Origin: CALMEH01 sp964548225
Lineage (GTDB): Bacteria > Acidobacteriota > Blastocatellia > Pyrinomonadales > Pyrinomonadaceae
Reading direction: 5' to 3'
Assembly (NCBI GenBank): GCA_964548225.1
Contig: CAZJQP010000078.1
Span: forward strand, 1 to 24,667
DNA: 24,667 nt
The notes beneath the pieces were generated by a model. The model saw only the letters and a list, made by a program, of their open reading frames with translations, was not told the DNA's origin and ran no database searches. Numbering within the stretch: position 1 is the stretch's first letter; each line of letters opens with the position of its first letter. A program made the translations under genes and the position numbers. This document shows positions 1 through 6,319 of this stretch, piece by piece.

Positions 1-52
<52 letters not shown>

Positions 53-62
53 AGACGATTTC

Positions 63-111
63 GAATTTCAGATTGCGGATTTTTTAATCCCCAATTCCAA
101 ATCCTAAATCA
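63..111. repeat. Heptanucleotide-periodic spacer between the two tRNAs
   Basis: The spacer between tRNA-Val and tRNA-Asp reads as seven consecutive 7-mers: GAATTTC, AGATTGC, GGATTTT, TTAATCC, CCAATTC, CAAATCC, TAAATCA. The last four are variants of one unit. GGATT and AATCC can pair across TTTT to form a small hairpin. It resembles the other 7-bp-periodic blocks in this window (5104-5163, 6250-6316, 12516-12543, 23629-23656), but the unit sequence differs. Confidence 0.45.
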
Positions 112-114
112 AAG

Positions 115-190
115 TGGTGGGCACGAAGGGACTCGAACCCCTAACTTCCTCCTTGTAAGGGAGGCTGTCTACCAATTGACATACATGCCC
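115..190 (-). tRNA. tRNA-Val(UAC) with encoded CCA
   Basis: The minus strand folds as a full 76-nt cloverleaf. The acceptor GGGCATG pairs with CGTGCCC (one G-U), the D stem is TGTC/GACA, the anticodon arm is CCTCC-CTTACAA-GGAGG, and the T arm is AGGGG-TTCGAGT-CCCTT. Discriminator A is followed by a genomically encoded CCA. The anticodon TAC (155-157) gives valine. Confidence 0.96.
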
Positions 191-239
191 TCAAATAACT
201 TCAAAAATCCACTCGCGCAAGAAACAAGCGCGAATTGCC

Positions 240-269
240 ATACTACGAAAATTTCACCTCGAATGTCAA
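240..269 (-). promoter_or_regulatory. Candidate sigma-70 promoter for the tRNA-Val/tRNA-Asp unit
   Basis: On the minus strand a perfect -35 TTGACA (264-269) is followed, after 18 nt, by TAGTAT (240-245), a 4/6 match to the -10 consensus. Transcription would start near 233, about 40 nt before the tRNA-Val 5' end. It lies just past the stop codon of the beta-propeller gene, which fits a separate tRNA promoter. Confidence 0.55.
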
Positions 270-280
270 GCAAACTCAAA

Positions 281-1276
281 TCATTTTTTCAATACGGGCT
301 TTTGTGTTTGGCTGGTTTCCGAATCATATAACAAAACTGTGCCGCCAAAACCGACAATCCAACCTTTTTTGCCGTTGAAGATGATTTTTTCAAATTTATG
401 TTTAATCTTCGATTCTTTCAAAATCCAAGTGTTTCCTGCCGAATTCGTGTAAAGCACTGTGCCTTCATCACCAATTGCCCAACCTTTGTTTTGGCTTGTG
501 AAAGCGATGCTGTTTAGGGTTTGGACAACGCCGGATTTTTGTTCGCGCCACGTTTTTCCGCCGTTTGTAGTTTGGAAAATTTTACCTTGTGTTCCGGCTG
601 TCCAACCATTTTTCGGATCAACAAAAAAAACAGAATTGAATTTTGCGGTCGGACTATTGAAAATACTCGAAGGTTTCCACGTTTCGCCTGCGTCTTCAGT
701 GAAAAAAATACTGCCGCTTGCGCCAACGATAACGCCGTTTTTCGCATCGGCAAAAGCTCCATCAAGCAGAAGATATTTAGCGGGCGAAGTTTGACGCTTC
801 CATTTTTCTTCCGCGTCGCGCAAGGCGTAAAACGCACCCGATTCGCCGACGGCAAAGCCTTGTTTTTCGGAGTTAAAAAAGAATTTAACGAGGCGTTCGC
901 GTTTGATGTCCGGGAATTCGATTTTTTCCCAATCTATGCCGCCGTTGCCTGTTTTCAAGATATATGACGAAGCATTTGCGCCACGATTGAAGATGTTTCT
1001 TTCGCACAAAAGCCAACCTGTAAATTCATCGGAAAAATAGACTTGGCGGATATTGTCTTCGGTTGAAAATTTTTCTTTTTTCCAATTTTTTCCGCCGTCG
1101 TTTGTGGCAAACAAAGTTCCGTTACTACCGGCAATCCAACCCGTTTTTTCGTTGACGAAATAAACATCGTGGAGCCACGCCAGCGTGTTCAGATTTTGTT
1201 TTAACCAATCCGCCCGCGCCGTCTGAAAACAAAAGACGCAGAGCAGAACAGTAATAATTATTTTGAAAATATTCAT
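281..1276 (-). CDS. Exported Ycf48-like beta-propeller protein
   Basis: A predicted secreted protein of 331 residues. The chosen ATG at 1276 opens a clean signal peptide (MNIFKIIITVLLCVFCFQTARA, then DWLKQ). The frame is open further upstream to 1339, but that would overlap the preceding gene and put charged residues before the signal. After the signal come about seven repeats of the type GW-(I/V/T)-AG-x-x-GT-(I/L)-(F/L)-x-T-x-(D/N)-GG-x-x-W, which are Ycf48/BNR blades. Examples are TGWIAGSNGTLFATNDGGKNW near the N terminus and GWIVGFGGTVLLYD near the C terminus. Ycf48 itself is a photosystem II assembly factor, but such propellers are common as generic periplasmic or secreted scaffolds. The gene follows the export-protein gene by 28 bp and is probably the last gene of the EPS operon. 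Its role there is not known. No terminator hairpin is visible after the stop. Confidence 0.85.
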   Translation of the reverse strand: MNIFKIIITVLLCVFCFQTARADWLKQNLNTLAWLHDVYFVNEKTGWIAGSNGTLFATNDGGKNWKKEKFSTEDNIRQVYFSDEFTGWLLCERNIFNRGANASSYILKTGNGGIDWEKIEFPDIKRERLVKFFFNSEKQGFAVGESGAFYALRDAEEKWKRQTSPAKYLLLDGAFADAKNGVIVGASGSIFFTEDAGETWKPSSIFNSPTAKFNSVFFVDPKNGWTAGTQGKIFQTTNGGKTWREQKSGVVQTLNSIAFTSQNKGWAIGDEGTVLYTNSAGNTWILKESKIKHKFEKIIFNGKKGWIVGFGGTVLLYDSETSQTQKPVLKK

Positions 1277-1304
1277 CAAAAAAACAATCGCAAATTGCAA
1301 ATCT

Positions 1305-2105
1305 TTATAACGGGCTTCCGAAAAGCAAACGAACCGCACTTACTTTGCCAAGCGTGTCAAACAATTTACTCCAAGTAAAACCTTTATCACCGACAAAAAC
1401 TTGGTCGCCCGGATTCAAATAAATCATCGGAATTTTGCCGCGTTCCATTTCGACATAATTTACATCTTTGCGAGCCAGATTGCCTTGAGCATCAAAATAT
1501 ACAATCGCAATTTTCTTTTTGTCGCCACCTTTGGCAATTCCGCCGGCTTCCGTCAAAGCCTCAAAAAGGCTAACTCTTCGGTCTAAAACTCGAATTCCCG
1601 GTGCAACAACTCTGCCCATCACGCTGTAACGCGCCGACATCGCTTTTTCGAGTGTTACGGTAACTTTCGGTTCGATAATATATTCATCGAGTTTCTTTTC
1701 GATTTCCGCCGCAACTTCTTCGACGGTTTTGCCTCCGACCATAATGCCTTCGCGGATAAGCGGATAAGAAAGCCGCGCCGTCGGCGGAACGGTTTTGCTG
1801 TTCAAGCAGTAATCGGGACATTGCCCGAAAACTTCGACAGAAATAACGTCATTTGGTCCGAGTCGGTATTCTTTCAGATAATTTTCGTAATAATTTACGA
1901 CCTGTTTTTCGTCGTCCGCGTTCTCGGTTTGTGTTTTATCAGTTTCGGTTTGCGTCGGTTTTTCTTCGGTTTTATTTTCCGAAGTTGCCACGCGGTCGCG
2001 GGTTTTTGTTTCCGTCGGCGGATTTTCGGTTTGAGCCGAAAGTGCAAAAATTGCACCGAACGCCAAAATCAATAAACTGCTCTGAAATAATTTTACTGCT
2101 TTCAT
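1305..2105 (-). CDS. Polysaccharide export protein (Wza/EpsE type, PES plus SLBB)
   Basis: An envelope protein for export of the EPS, 266 residues from ATG 2105. That start has GGAG 9 nt upstream and opens a signal peptide (MKAVKLFQSSLLILAFGAIFALSAQ). The frame extends 13 codons further upstream without a better site. A Thr/Glu-rich low-complexity stretch follows the signal. Then comes the polysaccharide-export domain (from YRLGPNDVISVEVFG through a Wza-like region with TVEEVAAEIEKKL), and an SLBB-like segment (SVMGRVVAPGIRVLDRRVSLFEALTEAGG). There is no lipobox cysteine after the signal, unlike classical lipoprotein Wza, which is a feature shared by several exosortase-linked export proteins. 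Its position after the sugar transferase agrees with the usual order of exosortase-EPS loci. The short length suggests the outer-membrane-spanning helix of Wza is absent or much reduced. Confidence 0.88.
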   Translation of the reverse strand: MKAVKLFQSSLLILAFGAIFALSAQTENPPTETKTRDRVATSENKTEEKPTQTETDKTQTENADDEKQVVNYYENYLKEYRLGPNDVISVEVFGQCPDYCLNSKTVPPTARLSYPLIREGIMVGGKTVEEVAAEIEKKLDEYIIEPKVTVTLEKAMSARYSVMGRVVAPGIRVLDRRVSLFEALTEAGGIAKGGDKKKIAIVYFDAQGNLARKDVNYVEMERGKIPMIYLNPGDQVFVGDKGFTWSKLFDTLGKVSAVRLLFGSPL

Positions 2106-2180
2106 TTTTCCTATCTCCGTCCAATAAAAATGTTTATTAAACACCTTAATCCAAAAAAACTCTCTTTCTCTTTTTCTTCC

Positions 2181-3572
2181 TCAACGTCCGCCTTTTCCAA
2201 ATAAAACGGTTTTTACCGTTTCAAAAATAATCACAAGATCGAGCGCAAGACTTTGGTTTTTGATGTAATAAAGTTCGTATTCGAGCTTTTGCCGTGCATC
2301 TTCGACCGATGCGCCGTAAGGATATTTTATTTGCGCCCAACCTGTCAAGCCCGGCGCAACGAGGTGGCGATGTTCGTAAAACGGAATTTCTTCCGCAAGT
2401 TGCGCGACAAAATGCGGACGTTCCGGGCGCGGTCCGACAAAGCTCATTTCGCCTTTGATGATGTTCCAGAATTGCGGGATTTCATCAACGCGGATTTTGC
2501 GAATAATTTTTCCGATTAAAGTTGTGCGGTCATCGTCGGCGGTCGCCCAGACGGGTTTGCCATCGGCTTCGGCATCGGTTCGCATTGAGCGAAATTTGAT
2601 GACTTCAAAGAGTTTGCCGTTTTTTCCGACTCTTTCCTGTTTATAAAAAACAGGTCCGCGCGATTCTAATTTAATCAAAAACGCCGTCAAAATTGCGATT
2701 GGCAGAGAAACGATTAAGCCCATAATTGCCAACGAACGATGCACGGCTTCGCGCACAAAAACGCTGAGCCGTGTATCACGTTTGCGTCCGGCGAAAATCA
2801 GCCACGACGGGCGCAACATATCAATATGAACTTTTCCGGTTACGCGCTCGAAAAACGATGTGCATTCTTCGATTGAAACATCACCCGCCAGACTCATTCG
2901 CAAAAGAGTTTCGGTCGGAAAAGTTCCGCGCCGTTCGCGCACGGCAATGACCACACGATTGATTTTTTCGTTGCGGATAACTTCTTCGAGATTTTCGGAA
3001 TGCCCCAACAAGTTCATTTTTTCGGGCAAATCTTTCGGTTTTGAACCATTTTCCGTAACAAATCCGACAATTCGATAACCTGCGTCGCGTCTTTTCCAAA
3101 CGGCTTCTGCCGTGTCAATCGCAGATTTTCCTGTGCCGACAACTAAGATTTTTTCCCCGATTTCGGGATGTCCTGTTAAGAAATGAATCAAAATTCGCCA
3201 GATGAGAAGTAAGACCAAAACGAGTGGCACGGAAATCAAAGAAATCCCGCGCCCGATCATCAGCGGCGGCGCAAGATAAAACAAAAATGCGAGCAATGCC
3301 CAAGCAATGCCCATCGCTTGCACGAATCTGAGCATCAACTCGCGCCTGTTGCTCATCACCGTATAATCATAAAGGTCATAGAAATAAAGAATTAAAAGAC
3401 AAACAAACGTGGCAAGCGCAATTTTATACCAACCGTTTTTGTCATTGAGTTCAAACTCCGAACCGTCAATTCCAACGCGCAAATACAAAGCAAGAATAAT
3501 GCCGCCATAAATTATCGCGGCATCTGCCAATATTAATCCGATTGTTCGCGGACTGAACTTGGTTGCGCTCAT
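2181..3572 (-). CDS. Polyprenyl-phosphate sugar-1-phosphate transferase (exosortase-associated, EpsB/WcaJ type)
   Basis: Starts EPS repeat-unit assembly by moving a sugar-1-phosphate from a nucleotide sugar to the polyprenyl-phosphate carrier at the inner membrane. The protein is 463 residues, the usual length for two-domain members. The N-terminal half has hydrophobic segments near 10-30, 52-68, 85-105 and 108-130, then a Rossmann-like CoA-binding-type segment starting at KILVVGTGKSA (141-151). A further membrane segment at about 280-302 leads into the bacterial sugar transferase domain. This carries KFRSMR (326-331), the catalytic Asp-Glu pair in RVDEIPQFWN (D363, E364), and PRPERP (381-386). 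These residues are all intact. Context (Wzz, ATPase, TyrK and export protein nearby) matches the family annotated as PEP-CTERM-associated sugar transferase. The sugar specificity cannot be read from sequence. The start at 3572 has no strong Shine-Dalgarno. A 35-bp purine repeat lies 11 bp upstream. Confidence 0.93.
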   Translation of the reverse strand: MSATKFSPRTIGLILADAAIIYGGIILALYLRVGIDGSEFELNDKNGWYKIALATFVCLLILYFYDLYDYTVMSNRRELMLRFVQAMGIAWALLAFLFYLAPPLMIGRGISLISVPLVLVLLLIWRILIHFLTGHPEIGEKILVVGTGKSAIDTAEAVWKRRDAGYRIVGFVTENGSKPKDLPEKMNLLGHSENLEEVIRNEKINRVVIAVRERRGTFPTETLLRMSLAGDVSIEECTSFFERVTGKVHIDMLRPSWLIFAGRKRDTRLSVFVREAVHRSLAIMGLIVSLPIAILTAFLIKLESRGPVFYKQERVGKNGKLFEVIKFRSMRTDAEADGKPVWATADDDRTTLIGKIIRKIRVDEIPQFWNIIKGEMSFVGPRPERPHFVAQLAEEIPFYEHRHLVAPGLTGWAQIKYPYGASVEDARQKLEYELYYIKNQSLALDLVIIFETVKTVLFGKGGR

Positions 3573-3582
3573 TTCTTATTTT

Positions 3583-3617
3583 AGAAGAGGAGAAAAAGAG
3601 AAAAGGAGAAGAGGAGA
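3583..3617 (+). repeat. 35-bp purine repeat, copy 1 (left end of the four-helix cassette)
   Basis: Two copies of the 11-mer AGAAGAGGAGA (3583-3593 and 3607-3617) are spaced exactly 24 bp apart around AAAAGAGAAAAGG. Copies 2 (4038-4072, minus) and 3 (12429-12463, plus) have the same 11-mers and the same 24-bp spacing. The outer end reads TTAGAAGAGG. Confidence 0.85.
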
Positions 3618-3633
3618 AAATTTTCCAATTCGG

Positions 3634-4026
3634 TCAAGTATTTTTGACCTTCAAAACCCAAAGATGCGGTTTTGCTTCCATTGCTACGAGCATCGAAATA
3701 ATCTCGTCGTATTCTCGAAACAACTCTCTGCCTACCTCTTTCTCCATATATTCACATCTGACGGAAAATTCCAACCACGTTTGAGTTTCTGCCGCTTCGC
3801 CTTCCGCATCATTTATTTTTGCGATAAAAGATGCCTGATAACGACGTTTGCGCCACGCCTCAGCAATGTTTGCACAAACCGAGCGAGAGGAACGCAAAAT
3901 TTGGTCGGTTAAAGAATAAGTTTCTTCCTTCGGAAAACTTCGGGTTAGTTCAAAAATACGCATCGCCGCCGCAAAAGCCTTTTTATAAACTTCCAGTTCC
4001 TGATGCCGAACAATTTTCTCAGCCAT
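3634..4026 (-). CDS. Four-helix-bundle protein of the 23S rRNA intervening-sequence (S23) family
   Basis: A 130-residue cytosolic protein. Family features visible are the opening HQELEVYKKAFAAAMRIFELTRSFP, a Tyr-Ser-Leu-Thr-Asp-Gln-Ile-Arg-Ser segment (about 37-51), the strongly conserved SVCANIAEAWRKRRY, and the later helix DAEGEAAETQTWLEFSVRCEYM. These match the S23/IVS four-helix-bundle family, related to Avd of diversity-generating retroelements. The family is known from insertions in 23S rRNA genes and as scattered single genes, and its biochemical function is unsettled. There is no obvious tie to EPS synthesis. It lies between two inverted 35-bp repeats, and GGAG from repeat copy 2 lies 12 nt before the ATG, so the repeat may supply its ribosome-binding site. 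Neighbouring genes lie 44 and 61 bp away. Confidence 0.9.
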   Translation of the reverse strand: MAEKIVRHQELEVYKKAFAAAMRIFELTRSFPKEETYSLTDQILRSSRSVCANIAEAWRKRRYQASFIAKINDAEGEAAETQTWLEFSVRCEYMEKEVGRELFREYDEIISMLVAMEAKPHLWVLKVKNT

Positions 4027-4037
4027 CGCGGAAAAAA

Positions 4038-4072
4038 TCTCCTCTTCTTCTTTTCTCTTCTTCTCCTCTTCT
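4038..4072 (-). repeat. 35-bp purine repeat, copy 2 (right end of the four-helix cassette)
   Basis: On the minus strand AGAAGAGGAGA occurs at 4072-4062 and 4048-4038, again 24 bp apart, separated by AGAAGAGAAAAGA and followed by TTTTTTCC. The outer base pair forms part of the TAG stop codon (4071-4073) of the tyrosine kinase gene. Copy 3 shares the trailing TTTTTTC. Confidence 0.85.
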
Positions 4073-5084
4073 AGCTCTTCTTGTAATATCCGTAATTATA
4101 ATGACTTTCGTCCAAAACATCTTCGGATTGGTTTAAGACAACGCCGAGCATTCTTTCGCGTGGGACAGTTTCCATAACGCGGTCAACTGCGCTGTAACGA
4201 GTTTTTCCGGCGCGGATGACAAGCATTGCGCCATCCGTCTGATTGATTAAAACTGCCGCGTCTGTAAAAATTCCGAGTGGCGGTGCGTCAATTATGACGT
4301 AATCAAACATATCGCGGACTTCGCGTAAAATTTCTTTGAATTTCGGACCTGAAATAAGTTCTGCGACATCACTTCGGGCTTCGCCACCCGGCAAGATGTG
4401 AAGCCCTGCGGGAGCGATTTTGATGATTGCATCTTTAACCGAACAAGTTCCGGCGAGTATGTCTGAAAGACCTTTTTCGGTTTCGATTCCCAGATAATCG
4501 GCAAGCGAAGGCATCCGCAAATCGCTGTCAATGATCAAACATTTTACGCCATCTGTCTGCGCTAACATCCACGAAAGATTCAGTGCGGTGATTGATTTTC
4601 CTTCGCTCGGATTGATACTGGCAACGACAATTGCCTGTAATTTTTTCGTTTCGCTTTTATGCAGAATATGCGTCCGAAGACTGCGATATTCTTCGCAATA
4701 TGTCGAATGAGGTTGCGTAATTGCGACGAGTCGCGGTTCGACGCGCTCAGCTTCAACTTCCCACTCGGTAAATACCGGTAAGGTTTTTTCAGCCGGGCGC
4801 GTCGTTACGACGGCGTTTAATTTTGCCCCGACAGCTATTTCCGTCCTCGAATCAGGGAGTGCCATCCCGATTAAAGAATCTGACTGTCTATTAAACGCCG
4901 AACTCGGTGTGCCGATTTTAAAGTCTTTTTCGCCAAACATTTCCGGCGGTCGAGTCATACGGCGCGTCTTTACGTCAAAAGGAACAACTTTTGACGATGG
5001 AGAGTTTTTCGGAATCTCTAAAACAATTTCCGCTTCATCTCCGGTTTCGGATTGTTTTTTCTGTAATGCTTTAAGAATACTCAT
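4071..5084 (-). CDS. Exosortase-associated tyrosine autokinase (BY-kinase, cytoplasmic)
   Basis: A bacterial tyrosine kinase of 337 residues that would work with the separate Wzz-type membrane protein to control EPS chain length and polymerisation. Residues 1-120 are a poorly conserved polar region. The kinase domain has YRSLRTHI (133-140), the Walker A motif NPSEGKS (158-164), Walker A' CLIIDSDLRMPS (182-193) and Walker B YVIIDAPP (262-269). The C-terminal tail is tyrosine-rich (SHYNYGYY, with Y329, Y331, Y333 and Y334), as expected for autophosphorylation. There is no transmembrane domain, so it is the stand-alone cytoplasmic type. The ATG at 5084 has GGAG 7 nt upstream. The stop codon TAG overlaps the end of purine repeat copy 2, so the insertion border and the end of this gene coincide. 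The short KKS after the last tyrosine may therefore not be ancestral. Confidence 0.93.
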   Translation of the reverse strand: MSILKALQKKQSETGDEAEIVLEIPKNSPSSKVVPFDVKTRRMTRPPEMFGEKDFKIGTPSSAFNRQSDSLIGMALPDSRTEIAVGAKLNAVVTTRPAEKTLPVFTEWEVEAERVEPRLVAITQPHSTYCEEYRSLRTHILHKSETKKLQAIVVASINPSEGKSITALNLSWMLAQTDGVKCLIIDSDLRMPSLADYLGIETEKGLSDILAGTCSVKDAIIKIAPAGLHILPGGEARSDVAELISGPKFKEILREVRDMFDYVIIDAPPLGIFTDAAVLINQTDGAMLVIRAGKTRYSAVDRVMETVPRERMLGVVLNQSEDVLDESHYNYGYYKKS

Positions 5085-5103
5085 AAAATGCTCCGCATCA
5101 TTA

Positions 5104-5163
5104 GGTCAAAGTTTAAAGTTTAAGGTTTAAGTTTAATTCGGCTTTGAACCTTAAACTTTGAAC
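5104..5163. repeat. Heptanucleotide-periodic inverted repeat between tyrosine kinase and ATPase genes
   Basis: The intergenic DNA is built from 7-mers such as GTTTAAA, GTTTAAG, then TGAACCT, TAAACTT. The first half pairs with the second: AAAGTTTAAGGTT (5116-5128) against AACCTTAAACTTT (about 5147-5159). The block ends 2 bp before the TAA stop of the ATPase gene. It could act as a weak RNA hairpin in the operon transcript. No U tract follows. Confidence 0.6.
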
Positions 5164-5165
5164 TC

Positions 5166-6233
5166 TTAATAAAATCCACCAACTTCTTCTATTTCCAAAT
5201 TTATTTCGTCGTCTAAATCGTCAAACGGTTTCGGAATAGGTTTGCTTTTGCCATTGCCATTTCCGTTGCCGTTTCCATTCGAGATTTCACTCTGAAACTT
5301 TTTTGGGCTTGTCGGCTCGACTCGTGTTTGATTTTTCCAAAGTTCTTCACGCGCTTCGGCGGTCAGAACACGCGCTGTCTGCACATTTTCGACTTGTTTT
5401 TCCGTTGCTTTGAGCATTTCGCGGCGCGGAAGCAAATCGAGATTGTCAGCAACTTCTTCAATAATTTGACGACCGATAACCTGCTCGCCCGCCGCGTAAG
5501 CCGCAATCAAAGAATTGTCGCAAAGATTATTGATTTGGCGCGGAATACCTTCCGAGCATTGAAAAATAAGGTCAATCGCGCCCGGCGTAAAAATATTCGG
5601 TTGGTCGCTTCCGGCAATCAAAAGACGTTCCGTGATATATCGCTCAACTTCGTCAACATCAGGCAAAGCGTGCATTTTGCATCGCAAAGCGACGCGCTGT
5701 TTGAGCTGACGAAGATTCGGCTGATTCAATTTTTCGCGCAATTCGGGCTGTCCGGTCAAAACAATTTGCAAATGTTTCGCATTGTCCGATTCAAAATTGA
5801 GCAAAAGTCGAATTTCTTCTAAAACGTAATCAGACAATTCGTGTGCTTCGTCAATAATTAAGACAGTTCGAAGCCCGCGCTGATGACGCGCTTCCAAAAC
5901 TCTGCCCATTTCTTGAAGCAATTCTGCTTTATTCGTCCAATCCTTGATACCGAGCATCTGCGTAACGTGATGATAAAATTCATCAATCGAAAGACGCGGA
6001 TTAAAAACGTAAGCCGCTAAAACGGACGAGTCCAAACGCCGCAAAATCCAGCGCAGAGCGGTTGTTTTACCCGTGCCGACTTCGCCCGTCAGAACGATTA
6101 AACCTTTGGCATTTTCGAGTCCGTAATATAAACTCGCCAAAACTTCGTTATAACTCGGTGTGAACACGATAAACCGCGGGTCGGGTGTTAAAGTGAACGG
6201 TATATCTTCTAATCCGAAAAATTCTCTATACAT
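5166..6233 (-). CDS. Exosortase-associated AAA ATPase (ExeA/GspA-like)
   Basis: An ATPase typical of exosortase-EPS loci (the family called XrtA-associated ATPase). Its precise task in EPS export is not established. The ATG at 6233 is chosen because GGAG lies 7 nt upstream and the family begins MYREFFGLEDIPFTLTPDP. This gives 355 residues. The Walker A motif is GEVGTGKT (50-57), Walker B is LIIDEAH (125-131), and a sensor-like segment VLTGQPELREKL runs from 158 to 169. The segment CSEGIPRQINNLCD (226-239) is typical of the ExeA lid. The C terminus carries five Asn-Gly dipeptides in a row, encoded by varied codons at about 5247-5280, then a short acidic tail. The gene lies between wzz and the tyrosine kinase gene, with gaps of 86 and 81 bp that are both filled by 7-bp-periodic inverted repeats. 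Confidence 0.92.
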   Translation of the reverse strand: MYREFFGLEDIPFTLTPDPRFIVFTPSYNEVLASLYYGLENAKGLIVLTGEVGTGKTTALRWILRRLDSSVLAAYVFNPRLSIDEFYHHVTQMLGIKDWTNKAELLQEMGRVLEARHQRGLRTVLIIDEAHELSDYVLEEIRLLLNFESDNAKHLQIVLTGQPELREKLNQPNLRQLKQRVALRCKMHALPDVDEVERYITERLLIAGSDQPNIFTPGAIDLIFQCSEGIPRQINNLCDNSLIAAYAAGEQVIGRQIIEEVADNLDLLPRREMLKATEKQVENVQTARVLTAEAREELWKNQTRVEPTSPKKFQSEISNGNGNGNGNGKSKPIPKPFDDLDDEINLEIEEVGGFY

Positions 6234-6249
6234 AATCTTTCTCCGAAAG

Positions 6250-6316
6250 AGTTTCGGGTTTCTAGTTTCTAGTTCCAAGTTTTGAAACCCGAAACCTGAA
6301 ACTAGAAACTAGAAAC
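6250..6316. repeat. Heptanucleotide-periodic inverted repeat between wzz and ATPase genes
   Basis: A perfect 17-bp inverted repeat, GTTTCTAGTTTCTAGTT (6258-6274) with its complement at 6300-6316, encloses a second pair, TTTCGGGTTTC (6252-6262) with GAAACCCGAAA (6284-6294). The two pairings share bases, so alternative hairpins compete. The units are 7-mers (GTTTCTA, AACTAGA and others). The block ends 3 bp before the wzz stop codon. Confidence 0.75.
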
Positions 6317-6319
6317 TTT

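Larger units (their letters stand above)
3583..4072. mobile_element. Putative non-autonomous cassette: four-helix-bundle gene between inverted 35-bp repeats
   Basis: Copies 1 and 2 of the 35-bp purine repeat are in inverted orientation with their outer ends facing away from the single gene they enclose. The unit is compact: 35-bp repeat, 16 bp, gene (393 bp), 11 bp, 35-bp repeat, 490 bp in all. It interrupts an otherwise standard exosortase-EPS gene order between tyrosine kinase and sugar transferase. No transposase, and no target-site duplication outside the repeats, can be seen. That it moves as a unit is inference. Confidence 0.45.

Noticed and set aside
3634..4026. Four-helix-bundle gene as the Avd subunit of a diversity-generating retroelement
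   Set aside because: No reverse transcriptase, template repeat or variable repeat is present in the window.
3560..4090. Target-site duplication flanking the four-helix cassette
   Set aside because: The bases outside the two repeats (TTATTTT on the left, AGCTCTT on the right) do not match.
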